The translations under genes and the position numbers were made by a program. Under the pieces are notes generated by a model. It was given only the letters and a program-made list of their open reading frames with translations, was not told the DNA's origin and did no database searches. A DNA stretch of 64,000 nucleotides. Origin: Tubiluchus corallicola. Taxonomy: Eukaryota > Priapulida > Priapulimorpha > Priapulimorphida > Tubiluchidae. The DNA is taken from NCBI GenBank assembly GCA_030141605.1, contig JAQGDQ010000040.1, positions 124,001 to 188,000 of the forward strand, read 5' to 3'. Numbering within the stretch: the first letter of the stretch is position 1; every line of letters starts with the position of its first letter. Positions 43,523 to 55,948 of the stretch are shown here, piece after piece.

Positions 43523-46500
43523 TCCGCACCAGAATTACAGCGCCGCACTAAAAGTACAGGTCTATGGGCATTAATGAGCGCAATCATCGTTCACAATGTC
43601 TACTGTCCAGTGTCCACACACAAAAGCAACTAAGAAGAAAGCCAAATTTATGAAACTGTATTCTAATTTTTAGTATAAAATAAGTGATGTGAAAACCTTG
43701 AAACTTAAAAAACAAAAAACAAAAGGAAAAACCAGAACGAAAACTAACGTACTAACGTGAGAACTAATTATCTCAATGACTAGAATTATAATGCAACCAT
43801 GGATGCGTCATTTAATATTAAACGAGCGTTACTATTCATATTAATTAATAGTTTTAAAACTTGTTAAATTATTATAGTAAATCAATAATCATATTATATT
43901 ATTATTTTTATTATTATGTCAATAAAATTATATTTAAATTAGCAGCCAGCTAGCCTAGAATTAAAATCATTGTTTAAGTTTCCAAGTTGGGTAATACGGG
44001 ACCAAATCGTGTTTGTCAGCAAAATCAGTTCACTTAAATTACTGGTCCGACTTATTGCACAAAAGACTAAAATAATTATAACTTTTTATACTGCAACGGC
44101 AAACATGCGTGGCGGTGAGTTCGACGCCCGTGCTAATATGCAGAAATGGTCAAAATTTTTAATAATCATTATTAGGGGAAGTGAAAGTGGTATTTTGTCC
44201 TCTTTACACTATAACCCTGGTCAATATGAAATGCAATGTATATTTATTTATGCCATTTTATTCATACTCGTATACGGTACAATAAATGCACAAGAAAAAA
44301 CAATAAATGATAAGAATTACAATAAATTAGTTCAAGCTGTACATGTTGTAGGAAACAAGTTCGTTAATTTGTTAAAGCAAAATAATAATAATTATTATTA
44401 TTATAATAACCATAGCATTAATTATGTTATCATTTTAGTCTCAACACGTTTCTGTTTCAACATAGAATTTGTTTCACAAGTGTAGTTTTATAAATCACAT
44501 TTACGATTTTCTTCCAATAAATTACAAGAGTCCAGGTACAATAAGTTACATAAAATTAATATAATTACTAAAAATTAAAATTGTAATGAATTTCACAAAA
44601 CAATACTTACCAGGCAGGAACTTTATTGATATTTAGACTCTCATACCAAAAACTGTATTAAAATTCTTTTTCTTCTCTAGGTTGCACAAGTAAGTGTAAA
44701 CACAAAACAGATTATCACTTTTTGTTACAAAATCCCTCAACATTACTAATTAAAAATTAATAACCTAACTAACTACACATTAAAAAATTTTGCTAAGTAG
44801 GGTTTCAAGAACACTGTAATTCTCATTGTTAGATCTTTTTATTACAGACTTGCAATACTATAGATGTAATAAAGTAGGATTTTGTGTAAAAACCATTCAT
44901 TCTTGGTCACAAAATTTCACAGAAAAATGTCATCATGCTGTTAATATAAGCAGTGCAATACAGCTGTTAGATCTTTGTTTCTCTGTACTGTGTTTATGAA
45001 CTTCAAAGCAGTATTTTGTCTTAGTATTTAAATAAACTTCTCAGGTAAGCTTAGAACAAATTTTTACCAACATAATTATTCATCAAATTTAAAGACATGT
45101 TATGCATACCAAACGTGGATGACAAATTATCTATTTATTAAAAAATTAAATTTTGACTTCTAAAAACAAAAATATTACACCCCTGGAAATGCCAAAATTT
45201 ACTGATGGAATTAACAAACAATAAAACCGCTATTCTGCCAAAAATGTGATAGACAGGTAAAATAATTATATATACATCAACGGGAGCAGAATCCATACAA
45301 TTAATGCACCCAATTTTAAATGCATTTACCTACTTTTGTCATGCATTAGTTATCTAAAAATCACCTGATCAGATAACCAACTGTGAAAAATAAAAAAAAA
45401 CTATGGATTTCATCAACTCTATCCTAAATGCTATAATTTGAAAAGTTACAGCATAAAAATAACATTCTTCATTGGTGCTTTTAGAAATTCGATGTTTGAC
45501 AGAACACCATCCGTGAGATTAAAGAATTACTTTATAAAGAAATCTTATTAGCATTTACTAAAAGTTATTGGCAAATGCAATCAGTCAGTGATCATTAAAA
45601 ACTAATAGTTCCAACTATACGTTGGATTCATGTAAACCCTTTCTCCTAGGCATGACATTCTAATGGGCAAAAACAGCTTTATTTCTATAACTTTATTGTG
45701 AAATGCCTCAAACTTGAAAAATTAAGTAAATGATGTAAAAACAGCCATTAATTTTTATTTATGCACTCTCTTCATATCGTGAGCAGTTTTTCTCCTTGAA
45801 AATTGTAATTGCTTCAACACCAGGATTTTTGTTATTGTATATTATATCTACAGTCATACGCTAATAATACCTAAACGTTGTTTTGCTGACCCTTATATTT
45901 ACACAATATAATGACTGCTAGTCATCACTCTTCTACTCACTTTCAATGAAAAGTTAACAAGTGACCTGATACAAGTAATATAAATAAATAACCCAATACA
46001 CGTCTTCATTTTGCCAGCTTTAATATAAGTAGCAATGTCTGACCAATGTCGCATTACTCATTTAGCAATTCATTCAGGAAAGAATACTCTAAATCCTTTG
46101 CGCAGAACATATGAATAGAAGTTATAGAATTCCATACCTATTTCTGCTGATTATCTTACCAAATAATGCCCAGAAAAAATAAAAAAAGATTCATGGCATG
46201 AGAATGAACATGTATCTTTCAGAATTATGTTTTAAAGGACTGTCACAGCTCTGTAAAGGGTCATAGTCAGGAAAGAAACATAATGCAGCATTATAGTGGA
46301 AAAGTCTTTTAACATGATGTAGCAATATGGCAACAAAACATTCTACATGATAAAAACATTTTAAATTTTAATATAAATTACTAAATTAACGTAAAATTTG
46401 TTGCAGAAATCAATGAAATCACATGCTAATTTTTCTAAGGATTAGTACAAAATTACAAAAAGGAAACAAAATTACCTTATCACAAACCATTTAACACAGG

Positions 46501-46758
46501 CAACAATTAAATAAAATGTCAATTATATAGCAGTAATGCATGCACTAATCATTCGGCATATTACTGTATACAAATACTTTAGAATATTTTTAAAAAAACA
46601 AAATATAGTACTAGGAACTTTTTTTAAATTTCTTAATATTATTATAATCGTTGTTATAATTATATGTACTGCAAAGGGCTAGCATTCAGCACAATAGTAA
46701 GTCATTTTTCTACAAAAATATCTCCTCCATAAATATATATTAAATATATTTGTCTTTG
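43523..46758. other. Intergenic region and C6orf120-like 3' flank
   Basis: Very AT-rich. An open frame on the plus strand, with its first ATG at 44105 and running to 44485 (126 residues), has Asn/Tyr runs and no recognised domain, so it is probably chance. A dispersed-repeat copy lies at 45880-46330. Much of the right half may be 3' UTR of the minus-strand gene. Confidence 0.35.
45880..46330 (+). repeat. Dispersed repeat, copy 2
   Basis: Partner of 36650-37110 (same orientation), with the landmarks listed there in the same order. The boundaries are approximate. Confidence 0.4.
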
Positions 46759-47289
46759 CTAAAACATTACATCAAACATTACTTTTAATATTCCAACAAG
46801 AATTGTCCAAATTAAAGGTTCCTCTTCATCAGAATAATATGTTCCATGTTCTTTAGTATCACTGTGCAATGATTCCTCTGACTCCGACAAAGTGTCTTCA
46901 TTTTCTAATTGTCCTTCATACAAATAGATTTCTAGTACGTATTCACTTTCTATGCTGGATGGGTGACCATAAACTCCAATGCCAACAGGCCTTTTAAAAT
47001 AAGTAGGAATAACTATTTTGTCTACTCCACAAGTCACAGACTGAATTTCATGTTCATCAATGTCAAATGTTGGAGTTAATGTCTTATCTGATACATACAA
47101 ATCAGCATCACCATGTAGGCTATACAGTACCACTGTCACAGTTCCTGGACGATTTAAACGATAGTATGTGTAGTTTTCACTTCCGATAACATCATGAATC
47201 TGCTGTACTAGGTGACCAGCTTGAGCACAAATGCACGAAAAACATGTAGCAATAACACTCAGGCTTACTGTGTATGTGGGACATTTCAT
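46759..47289 (-). CDS. UPF0669 (C6orf120-like) secreted protein
   Basis: A 176-residue protein in one coding exon. The ATG at 47289 is chosen because the frame further upstream lacks an ATG and because it yields a signal peptide directly (hydrophobic run ending near CICAQA, about residue 22). The family core is clear: NYTYYRLNRPGTV, LHGDADLYVS, SVTCG and RPVGIGVYGHPS, followed by an acidic Ser/Glu-rich segment and a hydrophobic C-terminus WTILVGILKVMFDVMF. Human C6orf120 has the same layout and is a secreted glycoprotein; one NYT sequon is visible here. A possible acceptor (TTACAG) at about 47361 suggests an upstream non-coding exon. Molecular role is poorly known in any species. Confidence 0.92.
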   Translation of the reverse strand: MKCPTYTVSLSVIATCFSCICAQAGHLVQQIHDVIGSENYTYYRLNRPGTVTVVLYSLHGDADLYVSDKTLTPTFDIDEHEIQSVTCGVDKIVIPTYFKRPVGIGVYGHPSSIESEYVLEIYLYEGQLENEDTLSESEESLHSDTKEHGTYYSDEEEPLIWTILVGILKVMFDVMF

Positions 47290-47532
47290 TTTTGAAGAAT
47301 AATCAGTTCCCAAAAAGATACTATTTAGACATCACGCATAATGCGGCCAGACAAATCAACCTGTAACAAACATTTACAATTGTTTAATTAACTCAATGAG
47401 TAAATAAAGAGGCTGCAGTGACGTCAAGCAAGCGCAAGTGTTCTATGTGGTGTTGAACTATCTACCCACCCTGTGAATTTCCTTTTCACCAATTTTACAT
47501 GTCCCATAAAAATGACGATGATGATAAATTTT

Positions 47533-49313
47533 AGGCAGTGACTAAAGGTACGGATCCGTATACAGAACTGCAGCAACTAAAAATACGGATCCGTGTCTCG
47601 AAAGCATTCATTAGAAAATACGGATTGATCCATACTGCAAAAGATATTAAAGAGAAAATACGGATCGCCGTACCGCGAAAGATATTTATGAGAAACTACG
47701 GATTACCATCAGAAATAGCGGCTATCACATTGCAGATATCACCACAAAATCCGCAACTGTAAATATCCGCATCCACAAAACCTGCAACTGTAAATATCCG
47801 TATCTGCAAAATCCGCAACTGTAAATATCCGCATCCGCAAAATTCACGGATTGAGTGAAATTGAATATCCTCATAGATATCTATATTACTATGTAATCCG
47901 TAGGTAGGACACTCCATTTAAACAATTAGCAGTGAATGTGTGCAACACTCTACTATATTACAGTGAGCACTTATAAAAAACCATTATGAAATGTTTTTTT
48001 GAAGTATCAAAGTGCTTTACTGCATTACTAAATGAGCATTCTACACTCACAGTGCACAAAATTTTTTTGACAGGGTCATGGGTCAAAAACGCTTCAAACA
48101 AACACTTTACATACAGCACAATTAAATACATAATTAAAGCAATAAGTGGGATTACATTGGGGCAATAGGCATTTCAGGCCTTTAAGGTCAAAATAGGTCA
48201 GTAAGGATTATTTAACTGTTTTTCGGGATTAAGGATACAAAATTTAGGTTTTAATTCACAAACAGAAATTATTGCTTTCTAATCAGAGAATTAACTAGTT
48301 TTCATGAACTAGGTTTATACATTGCACAGTATAAGTCTCGGCCTATTCAAACCATTAACCCCGAGGAGTCACAGAGAAAGCGAAGTACAGCAAAGTCCAC
48401 TAGTTCCAATTTACATGTTGACATACTTCTGCCAAAGACAAATTGTTTTTGTCAGACTATGACTTACCGAATTTTGTTGCAATTTCAAAGAATGAATTTT
48501 GCCAATATGCCTTAAACGCCGACTAATACACGAATAAATTTATAATTGTGGTTATTTATACCTTCTTGCATATCTAAATTATGTTGGCCTAAATTAAAAA
48601 CATCTGAATGACAAATAGCTGCAAACACATATGTAAAAACTACGCTTTCAGTGCATGCATACACTGCCGAATGGATTTTCATATGCCTTCTTAGGTTAAG
48701 TTCCGATAACTTAATTAGTCTATTTGCAGCAGGCGAGGGGTATAAATTAGTTAAATTACTAAACTAGATATATTTACAGCAAATTTTGTGTTCAGTAAAG
48801 TTTAGAACTGCAGAATTAATAATGTAAAAATAGGCAAATAATTACAGATTATAAAGAAGTTTATTAGACTGATTGAGTGCAGTCAACTTGATGTTTTGAC
48901 TCAATAGAAAGTGCATTAATGTGACAGTCGAACATAATAACACTCATTGCAGCCTTCAATTAAATGCAAATTTGTAAAATGGCGTTTTTATTTTTAAATA
49001 GAAATGACGTATAAAACACTACAAAAATTGAGTTGGAATATGGCAGTCATTGATTGTAGTACAGCTTTGATAAACAAAATAGCTAACTAATATGGGACCT
49101 GGCTCACATAGAGATGCTCTAAAATGTTTACAATGACAAACAAAATAATAAATCAAGCGAGTAATACGGGCACCAGGTGAATGTAACAGTTCAGCAGCTC
49201 TTATAAAGTGGACCTACTGTAGATCACATAAGGACCAAAAATTTTTGCAAATTGTTGCAATAATAGCTACGAATACAAAGACGAGTACGGATCCGTACCT
49301 CTAGCCACTGCCT
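47533..49313. mobile_element. 1.8-kb terminal-inverted-repeat element (hAT-like ends)
   Basis: The ends match as inverted repeats over about 28 bases with two changes, containing CAGTG(A/G)CTA then GGTACGGATCCGTA. Internally, TACGGATC-bearing units recur about four times in the left 170 bases and a shorter tandem array follows. CAGTG is a common hAT start, but I could not see a clean 8-bp target duplication. No transposase frame was found. Confidence 0.7.
47749..47845. repeat. Tandem subterminal repeat (about 31-bp unit)
   Basis: Three to four copies of a unit containing CCGCAACTGTAAATATCCG lie inside the 1.8-kb element. Confidence 0.85.
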
Positions 49314-50569
49314 AATTTTTACACTTAACAAGTTCTAAGTTAGTGTACAGTTTTTAGACTTCTCAGCCTTCAACAGAGGGAAAGAATGTGAGTCAGGAAT
49401 CTTTTAAGTAACGCACAAAATTTTAGTTATTCATTATGATTACCTGTTATTAAATGATATTTATTTACCACCTAATGAACACAAAATTTAATAGCTCAGA
49501 TCTTGAACCATGTGAGCAATTTCAAGACAAGAAATCTTTGTATTGGATCAAAGCAAGATATGACCTACGTTGACATAATTAGCTTGGCGCCGTCTACAGC
49601 GTTAGCCCATCTTTCGCACAATCCGGTTCAACAAAGGAACTGAGTGAGTGAACTGATCAGCGTGCGTCCTCCATATTTAGTTAATAACAGTAATTTAAAA
49701 TAACAATAATATTTCAAATAATTAATTAAATAAATTATACATTCATTTAATATCAATTTTGAATCCTAACTAGGCAAAACGCGTTTTTGATTGAGTGGTG
49801 CACCTGGAGGGTGAGTCAGCAACATTTTACTGGTGAAAGCATTTTAAATAATCAATAATTTTCATTATAGTTACATAACTCTTTCAAGCAGGTAAGCGAA
49901 ATGCTAAGTAATATAACTTTGCAGGGAACGTTTTTGGGGCATAGTTTAACATTTCCTTTTCTTCGCCTGATTTACGTTGTACGTAGATGGCATCGTGTAA
50001 TGGCACGGTCAGAAGAGTATAGCGGGAGATTTAAAATGAAAACAAACAAGAAATCCTTTTAACGTGAGTATAATGTATGCATAAAATTACTACAAAGCAA
50101 TATAATCTTTTAAGGCGATTTTTGTGAAACATACTCAGGAACCCCTTTTCTTGTCCTTTAAATAGGCCAGCCTTTCAGGCAATTGTAACATTTCGTTAAG
50201 GTACGTATCTAATTTTTATTTAGCCTCATTTTGAATGGGAAACAAAGGTAAGGTAATCCGTTTCGTTACATCTTTGTCAAACACTAATGTTTTCTTTAAG
50301 GGTGACATTCGGATTATAGTAATTCTGACTTGACCTATTTACCAAATTACCACCTAACTGCAGTGCATGGGCTGGCCTATAAGTGAGTTTCGCCTGACAA
50401 AATGCTGTAACATATAGCCAGTGCCGCCTATACGAATCTTAACAAAGAAAGTTCCTTTGTTTATATTTTGAATCATTAAATAAGTACGCTCCAGTAATTA
50501 ACTCTTTCTTCAAACAATGCAATATATTTTGAGTGTAGATAATATACTTTTTTATAATATCGCGATTTT
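49314..50569. other. Intergenic stretch, nothing recognised
   Basis: AT-rich DNA with no supported gene or repeat. Confidence 0.35.
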
Positions 50570-51285
50570 TATGTATAAAACAAATAGCCAGTATTACACA
50601 AATTCTTTGAAAATCCAATCAAATTGAATGTAAGATTTTATAGTACCAGATTTAATCAATACTTTCTTCCATACGTCCATAAGTCTGTACGAATGTCGCT
50701 AAGCACTTCATTTGTTTTCTCTGTTCCATTAATTTGGAACAATTTTCCTGCTTATATAAAATTCAAGCAGAATATTTTCAAATATAAAAATGGCCTCAAA
50801 TGCTTTATTATAGGCCATAATCCAAACATATATATATATTTTGTAACGTTTCACTTTCAATTAAACTCATAAAAGAAAAAGTCGTACTGGGCTATACTCC
50901 ATACAAGAAGAGGCAAAAGGAATTTTGTAGTTGAGCGGACGTAATTTGATTTCGCTCCCCTTTGTGATTGCGACTGACTTGCTGACTTATTTACATACTT
51001 TACGTTCTCGTGCCAGTCTCATGTGAATCTAATTTTTCATTCTCATTTCCATTTTATGTCTTCATTCGATCCCTTTCACCTGTCATACTTCTCCTCTTAC
51101 CATAAATCGCCTTTTATTTCTACATCTGCATAATGCAAGTTTTCCTTTTTGGCAGACCCGATAATTTACTAATCAACTTTAATATTTAGATGTTTGCTTT
51201 CCTTTTAATTCTGTAATTATTTCACCATATTTGTGTATTATTTTGTTATGGTAAATAGAATAAACTAAACTAAACTAAGTTGTCG
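50570..51285 (+). mobile_element. Non-LTR retrotransposon 3' end
   Basis: Frame 50624-50872 reads like the C-terminus of a LINE reverse transcriptase: FLPYVHKSVRMSLS, then a P-x-IWNNFPAYIKF motif and a basic FKYKNGLK helix. About 400 bases of 3' UTR follow, and it ends in short tandem AAACT units near 51263-51281, typical of LINE tails. It is truncated at its 5' side. Confidence 0.7.
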
Positions 51286-51469
51286 TCACCTTCTGTTAAT
51301 TGAAAATTATATTATATACAATGCAGGATAGATTATCAAATTTCTTTGTTTTTGCTTTGCTTTTCCGAAATGTTTAATGCATGTTTGTTAATGTTTACTA
51401 ACAGGCTGGTGAACTGTTTGCTACCCAGTATTTTGGATAATCAAACTGTTATGCTGTCTTGATTAGGTG

Positions 51470-51790
51470 TTAAGCGAGTACATCATAGAAACCCAATATT
51501 TTTCGAAAAAATAATTGTCAATTAAGGATTTAAACTTTCTTAGGGTTGGTACGGTAATCACCAAAGCTGGCAGATTATTCCATTCATTCACTACTCTCAT
51601 AGTAAGTGAACATTTACGAATGTTAAGACGTGACCACTCTTTAAATGTTTTAAACGGTATCCTCTAGTTTTAAAATCAGCAACAAAGAATTTTTCAGACA
51701 AAATGTTTTCCATGCTAGTTAGTATTTTATAAACCACAATAAGATTTGCACAAGTTGTGATTAACAAGGGCTTCGTCAGCAGCTGTTGCT
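51470..51790 (-). mobile_element. Antisense CR1-like RT C-terminal fragment
   Basis: On the minus strand: VVYKILTSMENI, SEKFFVADFKTRGYRLK, then after a frameshift SLTMRVVNEWNNLPA and FKSLIDNYFFEKYW. These are characteristic of the end of CR1/L2 ORF2. A different family from the plus-strand fragment next to it. Confidence 0.8.
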
Positions 51791-52037
51791 CTTTTTTTAC
51801 TATTGTAATTTGTAACTGTTTCTGTAAATAACCATTTCGGTATAGGTATCACTCAATCACCAATGAGGCATTTGGAATGACCATAATGCCGCATTGTGGC
51901 ATTGGCTCTCCGCAAATTTGGTGCATCTGTAGTAGTTCAAACTGCTGTATGTGGGCTAGTGCTGTGAAGGGCGTCCAACGTGTTTGACATTCTGACACCT
52001 CTGCAAATACTGAACAGAGAGTTGAGACTTGAGTGTT

Positions 52038-53004
52038 GGGCGCCGAGTAATCCATTGGCCAAGTACGACAATTGACGTACATGGGCTAGCCCAAGTAGGA
52101 CGCGTCGTACATAGGCTAGCCCAAGCAGGACGTGTCGTACATGGGCTTCCCAAGTAGGACACTAGAGACAGGTCGCGAATTGAGTTGTTAAGCGTACTGG
52201 CACCGTCCGTTGTCTTTGTTTACGTAATAATAATAATAATAATAATTAAAAACGCCAATACACGTTGAATAATTTATTATACATCTGATTAAATAAAAGA
52301 ATTTTATTCTGAGCTGCTACAACGGACACTATTAAATTTGGCTTCGATATTAATGCTGCTGAAGTGAAATAAACCCACTTTTTAGGCGAATTCAACATTA
52401 AATTCAGTTTAAGATATATCATTTTTTAATTTGTCTCGCTTCACAGACAGGTGATTCGTTTCACTACCTCTTGGGCAAATAATTGTTTTCTCCTAAGTAA
52501 GCGTGTTAGCGACCTATGGGCTAGCGAGCCATGTACGACAGGGTCTTACATGTCACAATACTATTGATATTATTAACACAAATTGTCATTGCTTTTCCTA
52601 AAAAGTTAAAAATTAATTTTTCGTGTTGTGAAGGCTTAGCAGCATCTGTCTCATTTTTAAACTTGCAATTATTTCTGTAATAATTGTGTGCATAGTTTCT
52701 CTCTTTAAAGCATTTGATACTTAGTTTAATATTATGATGATTTTAATGGAGCTAATAATACTAATGATACTATTGTAAAAAATACATTAATTTTGTAAAT
52801 TGTTATACATCATTATTATAAAGTTACATTTTTGTAAAACAAATTTAGTTTTACGGTTTATTATGTCATCATAATTCTCGATTCTCGACAAAAATCGCCA
52901 GTGCCTTACTTGGACTGCCCAAGCACGACGCTGCTTTTCCGCAGATTTGGCACATGCGTATTACCGGAAATGTCCAACTTCGGCTAGTGGATTACTCGGC
53001 GCCC
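52038..53004. mobile_element. 0.97-kb terminal-inverted-repeat element
   Basis: GGGCGCCGAGTAATCCA at the left is matched inverted at the right end (GGATTACTCGGCGCCC), with similarity continuing inward for about 35 bases. No transposase frame. The target duplication is unclear. It contains the palindromic tandem array and an ATA run at about 52227-52246. Confidence 0.7.
52076..52159. repeat. 30-bp tandem units with internal palindrome
   Basis: Nearly three copies of a 30-base unit beginning GTACATGGGCTAGCCCAAG; GGGCTAGCCC is itself a palindrome. It is subterminal in the 0.97-kb element. Confidence 0.85.
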
Positions 53005-55074
53005 TACATGGAAGTTTTGGATTAAAGTTCTGGTTATTCTTATCCAGCTCTTGCGGTTCTAGTATTACAGTTACCCCAAAGTCATAGCTAACGTAAGTGG
53101 AATTCGGTTTTATAATGGCGATTGCGACTTTCGACTCTTTCCACTTGTTTTAGGCGGTCACCTAATAATGCAGTGCAGTCTCCTTTTAAACGCGGGTTGG
53201 TCCGTAATGGAAATTTTGTTATACTATGAGGAATCTACATGTTAGGAAAAAGAAATAGACCTGTAAATTTATTTGAACTTCTCTTTTGCAAAGAATTTCT
53301 TTTTGGCTTGTACATGATTATTCTTAGCAAGCAGGTTTGCAACATAGCCTCAAGTTTGCATAATATAATTATAATCTTTAACCTAGTATTACCACCTCAT
53401 GTAAATATCACTTCTCAGTCATTATTGTAATTAGTTCTAACAGCTGTACGTCAAACTGGGAATTATGCCAAAACTGAGTTCTGCATCTAAAATTCTAGGA
53501 GAGTGGTCAGCGCTAATATTGCCTCTAGTGGCTGGCTGAAGGACAAAATCCAATTAAAACTTAAATTCAAAGTAGACCGTGTTTCTGACGAAGTCATAAA
53601 CTTAAAATTATGCATTATGACCAAAACGGCAAGTGCTGACTTTTGATTTCAATACTTTTGATTTAAAATATGCTAGTGCATTTTTTTAGTCCACATTTGC
53701 TACAAGCCATTTCAGAAACTTATAAGCAAAAACGGAATTAGCCTACTATAGATTATAAACACGTTGCAGTTTCAACTGCTTCGCTTTGGCTGCTAGCAGC
53801 AGGTCTGCCTGTGTCAAGGTCAATGCTGCACTCACTGCACTGATTGTTACCTGTCTGCAGTACATTCTGTTTTTATCAGTCAAGCTTGTGCTAAATATCA
53901 ACGATTCAGATTATCACGATACTGGTGTACTTTGACGATACACGTATCGTTACAAAAGGTATCACAATGTATCGTTACAGGCCTAGACTTAGGTGGCCAC
54001 CCTACAAGTTTCGCGATTCCAGCTGTTATACATAGAATTATGGAGTTATTGACCAGACCCCATTCTAACACTTTCACCCGTGTCACGTGACCAGGCCACA
54101 CACTAACAATACCAATGTTAGTTTCCTATCCTCAGGTGTCTACCATGCAAGTTTCGTGACTCTAGCTGTTTCAGTTTTGAATTTCAAAATTGGAGAAATA
54201 AATGGTTGATTTGTAATAAATACCATAAAAATTATACAGAATCTTAATCAGGTAAAGTGTGCTTAGTATGAATTACTTGGGAACTCTGACAATATTTTAT
54301 GGCAGTTTTATTCACATAATTATATTAGTGAAGTTCAAATACACATGCTTAGTTTATTTTGATGGTTTATTTGCAAAAAAGTTTTAGTTAACTGAAATGT
54401 GGTAATGGGACATATTTGAAATTGTGTTATTCTAAGCTGAATACCTCACACACTGTTGTAGGTGTCAGTTGATCAATGACACATTTCGTTCTCAGTTCTA
54501 TTTGCTTCAAACGCTTTTAATTGTAAATCGGTTTTTGGAGAGAGCCTTATTAAGTGGGCTGCTTTAGATCCTTTTGGACCACATTGGAAATATGTTTTTA
54601 ACTTTTTTGTTATATTTTCTGCGATATACTGCCAATGCCTGACAAACTCGATCTTACTGCATTTGACAGACAACCCAAAACAGTAGTACTTTTTGAGCTC
54701 AATGCCTCACTTCACCTTTTGAAGCTGTTAGTAGTTGATCATCAGTATATAAGACAGACAAATATACTGCCTAAATCAGTAACCTCCAAAAAATAGTTTT
54801 TCTGTACATCTTGTAGTTTTTAAAGTTGGTTGCAGAGGAATGTTCACTTATCATAATCAAAATTGTCTCTGATACCACTTTCAAAGTCTGCCACTATCAC
54901 CAAACTTAGGTTAAAAAATGTTCAACCTAACTGTCAGGAAAATAAGACAGATTACAACACAATCCATGTATTCTATATTCAATAGCAGTTCAGAGTTTGA
55001 ATAGCTAAATCCACCTTTAATAAAAATGTAGCAAGGAGTTTACAATTTCTCATACATTTTGACTAATCTACCGC
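53005..55074. other. Intergenic stretch upstream of PDCD5
   Basis: No supported gene. A small hAT-like end lies at about 53896-53990 (inverted CTAGGCCTGTAACGATAC and GATACACGTATCG repeats). A GCTAAC|GTAAGT donor-like site near 53091 could end a 5' non-coding exon, but nothing else supports that. Confidence 0.35.
53896..53990. mobile_element. Possible hAT end fragment
   Basis: The minus strand begins CTAGGCCTGTAACGATAC and repeats TATCGT/ACGATA motifs, as in hAT elements of the TAGGGGTGTAACG type. No opposite end was found. Confidence 0.35.
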
Positions 55075-55161
55075 AAACCCAACCCTAACTCTAACCCTAA
55101 CCTCAACCGTAACCCCAACCCTAACCTCAACCTCAGCCCCAACCCTAACCCTAATTCTAAA
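55075..55161. repeat. Degenerate interstitial telomere-like (CCCTAA) tract
   Basis: About 14 units of AACCCTAACC with variants (AACCTC, AACCGT, AACTCT) run in one direction and decay at both ends. The animal telomere unit is TTAGGG, so this is an interstitial or seeded telomere-like repeat. Confidence 0.85.
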
Positions 55162-55948
55162 GCTAATCATAATCAGCTTCACGAACTAATTTCTTGTATG
55201 TGGAAACTTTAGCCAAAATTTAAAGCTTTTATCAGTTTCTTAGTGTGTTTTACCTTTTAAGCTAGTTTGCAAATCATATCTCTGTATAATTTTAGCTGTG
55301 TGTAAATGCTTTAACTTAGCTGCGCAGTGGATTAAATTCCAACTCGTTTTTATGTGTGTAAATGTTAATTTTTTGATTGTTTTAAACGTTTAAACGTTTT
55401 AATTCTCTCTAGCCGGGGCAGTTTTATACAAATAGTGTAATTTTGCTATGGTTGTAGGCTCTGGGTTGTATGTAAACTTGTTGTTTTAACTATTTACAGA
55501 AAATAAATAACATGAATAAATAATGATATTGTGATCTATGCAGTTCATCCTTTAGATTTTAAGTAAGTTTCTATTTTTTGTATTTTTGGTGCCTGTCTTA
55601 TCTTGTCTTGTCCTGTCTGTGTATGCAATTGTTCCTGTATACATCATACTGATATAAGACATCAAAAATTAGCTAGCTAAATACTGATCATTTGACTTGC
55701 TATTAGTTGCGTTTAACAATATCCCTGTTATGTATGCCTGTTATGTGAATTAATGGTTAAAAGTTAGTAGCAGGTAGCACCTCTCATTGCTCATGCTTTA
55801 TGTGCTTGGGTGGGCGATTAAACTCTTATTTAAAAAACGGATGTACCCATATACACATGTATGTGACACTGTTTCAACAAGTTTGTTTTTTAAACTTCAG
55901 ATTTTTTCAAGTGATTCCTTTCTTGGCTGTGGACAAAACTGTTTTGAT

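Noticed and set aside
43970-44485. A 171-codon open frame as a gene
   Set aside because: Its first ATG is at 44105, it contains Asn/Tyr runs from an AAT microsatellite, and no domain or splice signals were recognised.
47290-47313. An upstream start for the C6orf120-like protein
   Set aside because: The extension begins at TTG, not ATG, and would bury the signal peptide.
55075-55161. A chromosome end
   Set aside because: The tract is short, degenerate and flanked on both sides by ordinary sequence and genes.
55787-55948. N-terminal extension of PDCD5
   Set aside because: Begins at TTG, crosses an acceptor-like site and has no family similarity; the family starts at M-(A)-DEEL.
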